A stretch of 64,000 nt of DNA from Protula sp. h YS-2021 (Eukaryota; Annelida; Polychaeta; Sabellida; Serpulidae), in the NCBI GenBank assembly GCA_949752745.1, contig OX457027.1, forward strand, positions 12,255,593 through 12,319,592, read 5' to 3'. A program made the translations under genes and the position numbers. Shown in pieces: positions 58,421 through 64,000 of this stretch (within the stretch, counting starts at the first letter, position 1; each line of letters opens with the position of its first letter). The notes below the pieces were generated by a model, which was given only the letters and a program-made list of their open reading frames with translations, ran no database searches and was not told the DNA's origin.

Positions 58421-60660
58421 TTACACGATTGAAAAAACAAACAAACAAACAAACAAAAAATAAACAAACAAACAAAACAATTGCACACCTGCATATATGT
58501 CTTCACTGTTTAGTTTCATAAAGCTTTGCCTGATAGTTTTGAGAACTTGTATGGACAAAACTTCAATACAAAATGTATAAAATTTCTGATGTTTAAAGTC
58601 TCGATAGAAAATGTGAAAAATTCAGTCAATTTTCTACCGATTTGAAAAATTATACATGTTGCGCACCTGCAATTTATATGCTTTTGCTCGTGTCCTGACA
58701 AAAGGTCGAGCGTCAAAAGGTCGAAAGTTGGCATCGCGAGAAAAGGTCAAAATTTTATATATACTGTAGGAATGTAGAACACTTGAGACACACTAAATAC
58801 AATAAAGTCTAAAGAACTTATTATCACAAAATACACCAAATTCCAAATCAGCCAAAAATAACAAACTGCTCTACTACTCTAGTGATGTCCTTTTGATTTT
58901 TAGAGTTTTTCTCTACTCGTAGCCATCCTAGCTACTCAGGTGCATTTTCATGAATTGCAATTTCTAATTGCCCTTGCTCAAAATTTGGGGGGGGGAGGTT
59001 AAAAATCCGCCAAAAAAATTTAAGAAATAATCACAAAAATCACAAAGACAGCACATACCACTGTGAGGCTTGGATCACTCAAACCAGTAATTTTTTTTGT
59101 TATTTACCGTTGTTTTCCGAACGGACAGCTGACAGAAGCCGCCATACGATGAGTATAGCTACCGTGGCCTTTGGACACGTGGGCTAAAAATACAGTAGCA
59201 ATACTGATACTCTGTTTATGACGTGTGCATTTTCAATTTACCACTTCTGACAATTTCCCTTTATAATTCCATATATTTTAATTTCCTTTGCTTTCCATGC
59301 TTTATATCTATATATACATGCCCATTTTGTTGCAATGTTGGATATAATACAATTATATAATAATATAATACTCCGATTGGACTCGCTCATTACAGGATGG
59401 ATTTTTTTCTATGACACAGAGCTGGGTATCCTGTCTTGTATTCAAACAGTACCCATCAAGGAATTCTTATTGAACATACAGCAATAACTCTGGCTATATC
59501 GGAAGCGTAAGGTCAATGCATATCCGGTAGCAAAAAATACAGGACCGGAAGCAGACCCTGGTTTTGTGTCCCCGGTTGCTAATAGAAATCCATTTTTAGC
59601 AGGCAAAAATCATGCCATTTACGTGATCTGAAAAAAATCGCTTATCTCGTATAAAGGCATCAAATAATCTCACTTCAAACAGCTCTTTTATCACAATGAC
59701 CAGGATCCTTTTGTTTCAAAGCAGATGATTTTGTCAAAGGAGGTTTTTTCAGAAACGGAGATAATTCACTCCGTTTCTGGAAGGTCGTGGAATTTCCTCT
59801 TTCCTAAAATATGTATTGAATGAACTTAATGCCGGACTACTTTTTTTCTTCAAAGGCATTTTATATCATTGAGCTTTTCCTAGAAGAAGATGGACAAGAA
59901 CTGAAACGGGGCGTAAATTATGCCAGTTGGTCTCTCTATCAGTGCTCACTTGTATCAACTTGAATTGAAGCTGAAAATGGCTCCACAAATCCATGCCCGT
60001 GTGTTTGAGAGAAGAAGAGTTTTCTTTCCCTTCAATATAATTAAAATATAATCTCAGTTCTTCTTTGTTTTGTGAACTGTTTAACACTTAAACAGTAACT
60101 CTTCGTCCTTGAATGGGTCGCTAGTTTGTATGTCGCAAAAAAAAAAAATAACCGGTTTTCTGCAATTCACTTAATGACAATATACCCGAGTTGTTTTTGC
60201 TTTCTATCCACACGCGATTCCATTGCAAATAAATTATGAAAAATACATATCTATTTAAGAACACTTATTCGAATTTAAGGCCCAGAAAATGCCGCAGTAA
60301 ATTTATAATACTGTTTTCGGCTTGAAACGCCAAACATATTGAACTGAAAAGCCTCACTGAGAACCTCACTATTATGTACAATTTTAAAATTAGTTCTACG
60401 TTAATTCTCTCTTTTTGCCTGTTTTCATTCTGCCTGCAATTCTTCACTGGCCTTAAAAAAAAACTAGCCCGATTTCGAAATTTACACTTATGAGCACAAA
60501 ACAATCATCTGCAAGCTTAGAAATACAGAATATTGCTGAAGGTAACGTCACCATGCCGGCTGCATGACCAAATATTCGTAAATAAAAACCTGTTTCTAGC
60601 AAGCAACCTTTTGCGTCGTCAAAATGTAAAGAATTGCCGAATCGACTAAATAAAATAATA
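58421..60660. other. intergenic AT-rich sequence
   Basis: This contains an (AAAC)n tract at about 58434-58477 and two to three AAAAGGTCGA words at 58698-58750. No exon was recognised. Its right end lies upstream of a poly-A tract and may be retroposed. Confidence 0.5.
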
Positions 60661-60670
60661 ACATGCCCCT

Positions 60671-60671
60671 T

Positions 60672-60704
<33 letters not shown>
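60671..60704 (+). repeat. poly-A tract, possible retroposition tail
   Basis: About 33 consecutive A begin roughly 20 bases after AATAAA at about 60649-60654. This is the layout of a reverse-transcribed, polyadenylated transcript end. No coding remnant was recognised upstream. Confidence 0.6.
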
Positions 60705-60706
<2 letters not shown>

Positions 60707-60917
60707 AAAACCTAAACACGGACCCACATACACTAGTGGGTCATATATATGCACACAATTTCATTCCGCTCTAATGAAAACTGTAAGAGCAGTAGCATAT
60801 AATCAAATTTTATAAACGGACGGACGCAAAGAGTGAAAAGTTGCCGCTTCGAACAGGCTTCACCGTACTTTGTGTGAAATTATCTACAATCGCATAAATC
60901 TCAAACATTGACCCATC

Positions 60918-60936
60918 TCCCCCCCCCCCCCCCCCC
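60918..60936. repeat. C homopolymer run
   Basis: About 17 consecutive C. Confidence 0.95.
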
Positions 60937-61019
60937 ACCCAACCTCGACTTCTAATCATGTTGCTTTGGTACAACGCGGATAAGCAGCTTTGTTTAGACG
61001 CTGCTTTTAGTCGCAATCA

Positions 61020-61340
61020 AGACACCACTTTCTGCGACGTCTAATCAACGTCTTTGATGCAACGCGGAATAAACGATTGAAAATTCGTGCGATACAGAAG
61101 TCGGAAATTTGTCTATGATGTCGGCAGATGGACTTTTTATTTAAGTTTGCAACCCATTCGCAAGTTTGATTATACGTGGAGTAATTGACATCTAACTAAA
61201 GTCGTTAGTCAGATGCTGTTTCGATTTCCGTAAACAACCAAGAGCCGACGTTTATCCGATGTCATGTGCGACGTCTTTCGAACGTCGCTGGAACATCACA
61301 ATGTCTACCGAAGTTATAACATTTCTGTGACGTCATAAAC
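61020..61340. repeat. degenerate ACGTC-rich stretch
   Basis: GACGTC, AACGTC and GACGTTT words recur with no fixed period, as at 6330-6410 and 10025-10385. It is possibly an old relic of the same repeat family. Confidence 0.45.
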
Positions 61341-61344
61341 GTTG

Positions 61345-62170
61345 GTGTTACCGCATTGATTACAGCGCAACAATCGCGTAAGAAATCTTTCAGCAATGAG
61401 CGGTTAGCTCTTCCCATACGAAAAGGTTTTATTTTCTAGCCAAATGTTTTGTCGAGTTTAGTCAAAACCCCCCAAAATGGCAAGAATGAAAATAACAATA
61501 ATAATAATAATAAAAACAGAAGAAAATAAGGATAGAACTTTTAATTTTGAAATGAATCTTGAACCTGTTTAGAAAAAACAGATGTTCATATCTTGCAGTC
61601 ATTTAAATTGCGAAAACAGCTTAATATTTCTTCTGCATAGAAAATCAACCAGTTTGCATTGCTTTGCTAACTACTGACAAAATGCATTTGGAAATTCACC
61701 AAGGAAACACACAATACCATTCATACCCAAATAGCGCTAGCATCTTAAAAACCTACTAAAGGCTAGTGTTTATTATTTGTCACGTAAACTTTTTATTGCT
61801 GTTGTCTTTAATGGGGGACCTTTTAGTACTGTGGATTATGGGAAAGTGGGGTGGGGAGTTTAAGAATTTTTCCAGTGCATTTAATGCAATTCCTTGTAAT
61901 TTGAAACTTTATGTAACGGCTGAACTTAAAACTAACATTGAAAGCGCAAAAATTACAAAAATTGATACACTGACGTCACAGCTCAAAAACAGCTCACCAA
62001 AATATTTTTTTTACGAAAAAGTAGTCTCATGACGCATTTTAGTCGGAAGCTGTAAGTGCAACCGTTTTCGAGATATTTAGCTTCAACAAATTCATGACGT
62101 CATAAGAGGTCGATGATGACGTCATAGCTCAAAAATGTCATCAGTCAGGACCAAATCCCATTGTCAACTA
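61345..62170. other. intergenic sequence, nothing recognised
   Basis: An 88-codon frame at 61766-62032 shows no family features. AT-rich. Confidence 0.5.
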
Positions 62171-62175
62171 GAAGT

Positions 62176-63612
62176 CATATATATGTTACAGCGTATGTGT
62201 CAAATCAGCGAATGTGTAAACTCGCTAAATTTTTCAGCGAATGTGTCAAATCGCTGACTCAATCAACAAATGTGTAAACTCGTTGAAATTTTCAGCAAAT
62301 TTAAACATTCGGCGATTTTAAGCCAAAAATATTTGAAACATTTGCTGAAATTTGCCTGGCTTTTGGTGAACCTTTGATTGTCGATTACACATGTCCATTG
62401 CTTTCAAATATGACGAAATAAGGGTAGTATAACTAAACTGTTCCCTATTCATGTTAATCTGATACGCCGCGCCTTACCCAACTGACGCTGGTGATGAACA
62501 GATACCCGTTTCGACGATTTAGCCCAGAATGAAAGACAACGAATAAGCGAAAATCTGCTTCTCAGGCCCAGCTGTTCCAGGCTAAAAAGGTGCAGCAGGC
62601 ATACTGAAAGGGAAATACAGTTCGCAATCAATGTGATTTTTTTATGGCCACAAACTTTTAAGCGAAAGTGACGTGCAACTTACGACCGAGGTTTCATTGC
62701 GCCAAACAGTCCAATTCGGATCCAAATCAGGAGGTCACGGCTCTGTTAAGTGCAACTTTTTAGGAGCAAAAAGATACCAGTCAAATATTTCAAGGCAAAG
62801 GTCAAATGCAAGTCTCGCTGCCACTTCAGCCTTACTTGCCTGAACAAGATGTAAAATACCCCGCCCCAAGAAAAAATTAAACTGTTTGAATGACTGAGAA
62901 GTAATATTTGTATTTTTAAAAGTTTCTCGCGTTGCTATTTTTTTGGATTAAAAATAAAAAAGTTGGAATATTCAATTTGTTCAGTTATATTGACTGTACG
63001 AGCTCGACAAAAATGTTGAATGCATGTAAAATAATGTGCAACTGGAAATAAATCTAGTATATAACTTTTTGTAGAAATACCTGTTCTAGAATAAAAGTCG
63101 AATAATAAGATAAAGAATTGTTAGCGTTTTCCTTTTAAAAATACTCTTTATAGGTGTAAAGAGTCAATGAGTATTCTAAATGTGATTGCAATAAAGCACA
63201 GTTCCAATTGTGCACGTCTTACCATACATCATAATACCAATTGTTGAACCCAGAGTAGAGCTTAGGCTTAACTCCTTTACACCTAATTTGCGTCCTCTTT
63301 CAGACAGTCCAATAAGCATCAATAGCTGTTAATTGAATATCACCCTTTTTTTGTTATACGTAAAAGCAATCGGCAGGTGTAATCGACAATCAAAGGTTCA
63401 TCAAAAATCAAGAAAATTCCAGCCAATGTATGAAACATGTATTAAATATGAGTCAATCGACAGGTGTAATCGACAATCAAAGGTTTATCAAGAGCCAGGA
63501 AAATTTCAGCGAATTCGTCAAATATTTGTGGCTTAAAATCAGTGAATGTGCAAATTCGCTGGAAATTTCTGCGAGTTCGCTGATTTGACACATACGCTGT
63601 AACATATATATG
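62176..63612. mobile_element. 1.44-kb element with inverted repeats of about 230 bp
   Basis: CATATATATGTTACAGCGTA at 62176 is matched in reverse at 63593-63612. The similarity continues inward through AATCAGCGAA, GATTTTAAGCCA, AATATTTGA, CCTGGCT and CCTTTGATTGTCGATTACAC (about 62385). The right arm carries a second, partial copy of its inner part (63367-63430 repeated at 63450-63515). The core (about 62410-63330) encodes no recognisable transposase, so the element is non-autonomous. Target duplication cannot be resolved because the ends are AT-repetitive. Confidence 0.78.
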
Positions 63613-63627
63613 CAAACAAAATAGTAA

Positions 63628-63692
63628 TTCTACTACTACTACTTCTACTACTACTACTACTACTACTATTACTAATAATAATAATAACATAT
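63628..63692. repeat. (CTA)n/(ATA)n trinucleotide repeat
   Basis: A CTA run passes into an ATA run. Confidence 0.93.
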
Positions 63693-64000
63693 AATATAAA
63701 AAGAGAATCTTCTAGCATTTTCAGCAATTCAGCAAGTCCTTGGAGCTGCCTCCCAAGTGCATATAAAGAGAGAAACTTCCAGAATTTCCAGTAATTCAGT
63801 AACACCTTTGGACTCTGTCCTAAGTCTAGAAAAATAAACAAACAAATAACGTTGTAGCTTCCCACAGGTTCACACCAACTGACACCTACCACCCCTCCCC
63901 CTCCCCCTCCTCCCCCTGCAGTGGTGACAAATCGATGCACTTGAGTGTCACAAAGACAGACTGGCAGGCAGCAATGACCAAGGCAGTGGCAACAGTCTTA
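63693..64000. other. window edge, nothing recognised
   Basis: It contains two similar segments (AGCAATTCAGCAAGTCCTTGG near 63722 and CAGTAATTCAGTAACACCTTTGG near 63788), a 67-base tandem duplication, and a C-rich tract at 63890-63917. No gene was seen. Confidence 0.55.

Overview
This window is nuclear DNA from an animal, most likely a lophotrochozoan and probably a mollusc. It is AT-rich and gene-poor, with spliced coding exons, GT-AG introns, a decayed LINE, several inverted-repeat elements and an extreme load of micro- and minisatellites. It contains one 200-base assembly gap. The mollusc assignment is an inference from gene style, satellite load and one mollusc-like dispersed repeat near 58.3 kb; the sequence does not prove it.

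Two real genes can be supported, both on the minus strand. (1) An RGK-family small GTPase (Rad/Gem/Rem/Rem2 relatives, known regulators of voltage-gated calcium channels and the cytoskeleton) spans 54769 down to 26451. It has four coding exons: 53518-54769, 33166-33248, 27525-27711 and 26451-26743. The splice sites and phases fit exactly and give a predicted protein of 604 residues. A further upstream exon (55348-55440) is possible. Its introns, about 20.3 kb, 5.5 kb and 0.8 kb, hold most of the satellites in the right-hand half of the window. (2) The first coding exon of a calbindin-32/calbindin-like EF-hand protein lies at 5006-5120, and the rest of that gene should lie left of the window. 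Both gene families act in calcium signalling, but nothing here shows that they are functionally linked.

Layout. 0.1-3.4 kb: microsatellites and four minisatellite arrays. 3.5-4.5 kb: a 1.05 kb palindromic MITE flanked by TA. 5.0-5.1 kb: the calbindin-like exon. 6.9-9.0 kb: a 2.1 kb foldback palindrome with a 6-bp target duplication. 9.1-10.4 kb: a 101-bp satellite and a possible tRNA-derived SINE. 10.6-12.7 kb: an inverted-repeat-bounded segment containing a dead LINE. 13.3-16.4 kb: a tandem duplication of about 1.48 kb. 16.4-26 kb: AT-rich DNA with further arrays, including 27-bp, AAT and GA repeats. 26.4-55.4 kb: the RGK gene, with intronic arrays of 46, 33, 26, 35, 19 and 18 bp and MITEs. 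55.4-64 kb: intergenic DNA with one more dispersed-repeat copy, a poly-A tail suggesting retroposition, and a 1.44 kb element with inverted repeats of about 230 bp.

Almost all long open frames in the window are by-products of satellites. The most striking is a 46-bp array at about 29.7-32.2 kb. Its period is not a multiple of three and its unit lacks stops, so all three minus-strand frames stay open for up to about 890 codons.
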